From Kordiimonadaceae bacterium (GTDB taxonomy: Bacteria; Pseudomonadota; Alphaproteobacteria; Sphingomonadales; Emcibacteraceae), in assembly GCA_018699075.1 (NCBI GenBank), contig JABIPV010000148.1, forward strand, positions 1 through 7,163: a stretch of DNA of 7,163 nucleotides, written 5' to 3'. The position numbers and the translations under genes were made by a program. Shown here piece after piece: positions 6,679-7,163 of this stretch; position 1 is the stretch's first letter; each line of letters starts with the position of its first letter. The notes under the pieces were generated by a model. That model was not told where the DNA came from and searched no databases. It saw only the letters and a list, made by a program, of their open reading frames with translations.

Positions 6679-6707
6679 GCCTAAGCGCAAGCGCCGGCGC
6701 CTGAGGC
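6679..6707. other. GC-rich inverted repeat (hairpin without a T-tract)
   Basis: GCCT (6679-6682) and GCGC (6685-6688) can pair with GCGC (6697-6700) and AGGC (6704-6707) around a loop that includes the 10-base palindrome GCGCCGGCGC (6691-6700). The patch is far richer in GC than the DNA on either side. It may form the transcript end of the SDR-dioxygenase operon, but no T-run follows on either strand, so it is not a standard intrinsic terminator. Confidence 0.4.
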
Positions 6708-6962
6708 AAGACTAAAGTGAGTAAAAAAAGTGATAGATTTACAATAATTACAGAAAAAATTTTCTTCTTAATAATCAAGTATTGTGTAATATTAACTAGA
6801 TACTATCATTTGTTTTTAAACAATTAAACATCAGTGCATTCTGAGTTTCTACCAAATTCCTCAGATTTCAATTAAAAAATAAAAAAAATTAATTCCATTT
6901 TCTGTTACTCATGGGATAAGATTATATAGATCATAAATAAAAATATAGTATTGGGGGAAATA
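6708..6962. other. Very AT-rich noncoding stretch upstream of the last gene
   Basis: About 255 bases without a credible coding frame on either strand. It contains long A-runs and one modest hairpin: TCTGAG (6840-6845) with CTCAGA (6860-6865), loop of 14 bases, no T-tract immediately after. TATA-like hexamers in 6920-6950 could serve as a promoter for the gene at 6963, but in DNA this AT-rich I cannot choose a -35/-10 pair. Together with 6578-6707 this makes a 385-base gap. Confidence 0.4.
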
Positions 6963-7163
6963 GTGTTCAATTTGTTCAAAAAAAAGAAATCATCCACTGA
7001 GCGCAAAGAGCCAAAACTATCACCAAGTCCACAAGAATCTTCGCTACACAAAGCGATTGAAAAAAGAAGAAAGAAGATCCTTTAATTGGATTAAAAATAG
7101 GTGCGATTGACCTAAAAAACCAACTCCTCAATTTTGCAAAGGATGAAAATGGGGTACATATCG
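6963..7163 (+). CDS. Unrecognised protein, 5' part only, apparently frameshifted
   Basis: A GTG at 6963 has a strong ribosome binding site (GGGGG at 6953-6957, spacing five). The frame encodes 40 residues, MFNLFKKKK at the start and then a Lys/Ser/Pro-rich linker ending HKAIEKRRKKIL, with a TAA at 7083-7085. From 7061 a different frame (shifted by -1) is open to the window edge and reads KEDPLIGLKIGAIDLKNQLL followed by NFAKDENGVHI, which looks like the start of a folded domain. That frame has no start codon of its own, since TGA lies at 7058-7060. The simplest reading is one gene with a lost A in the A6 tract at 7060-7065 or nearby; an extra A would fuse the linker in frame to the domain. 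It may be a true pseudogene, a sequence error or, less likely, programmed slippage. The family is not recognised. Confidence 0.55.

Noticed and set aside
6679..6720. GC-rich hairpin as an intrinsic terminator of the SDR-dioxygenase operon
   Set aside because: The stem is interrupted and no T-run follows on either strand, so I list it only as an inverted repeat.
6840..6865. TCTGAG/CTCAGA hairpin in the AT-rich gap as a terminator
   Set aside because: It is a 6-base stem with a 14-base loop and no adjacent T-tract; too weak to call.
7059..7076. Programmed -1 frameshift site
   Set aside because: The A-run is out of register for an A-AAA-AAG heptamer (codons are AAA AGA), and no stimulatory structure is evident; an indel is simpler.

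Overview
The window looks like a low-GC alphaproteobacterial chromosome, probably from a marine or other free-living lineage. The evidence is the PdxA-RsmA pair, the RsmA N-terminus (DGLPPLRDVI before LGQNFL), which is of the alphaproteobacterial type, and Gmk and YicC close by. From memory of other alphaproteobacterial genomes, pdxA, rsmA/ksgA, gmk and yicC often lie together. No transposase, integrase, phage gene, CRISPR array, tRNA or rRNA was seen.

Layout. Positions 1-1866 read rightward: the 3' end of pdxA, rsmA overlapping it by 8 bases, then a DyP-type haem peroxidase with a good ribosome binding site 14 bases after rsmA. gmk (1863-2510) reads leftward and shares a TTAA with the peroxidase, so the two stop codons interlock. 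After a 258-base AT-rich divergent gap comes a class I/II PLP aminotransferase-fold enzyme (2769-4034, rightward). It ends 10 bases from the end of yicC (4045-4938, leftward). A 54-base divergent gap carrying a 9-base tandem repeat leads to a two-gene rightward operon: a classical short-chain dehydrogenase/reductase (4993-5754) and a phytanoyl-CoA dioxygenase-family Fe(II)/2-oxoglutarate oxygenase (5768-6577, TTG start). A 385-base noncoding stretch follows; its first ~130 bases hold repeats and GC-rich inverted repeats, and the rest is very AT-rich. The window ends in the 5' part of an unrecognised gene (GTG at 6963) whose reading frame appears broken by a one-base shift near 7059-7076.

How the genes fit together. 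The backbone is housekeeping: PLP synthesis (PdxA), 16S rRNA dimethylation (RsmA), GMP phosphorylation (Gmk) and RNA metabolism (YicC). Four enzyme genes (peroxidase, aminotransferase, SDR, dioxygenase) sit among them. The SDR and dioxygenase are clearly co-transcribed, but their substrates cannot be read from sequence. I see no convincing new defence or mobile system. The items most worth checking are the possible structured RNA at 6589-6707, the frameshift at the right edge, and the aminotransferase gene lying inverted between yicC and gmk.
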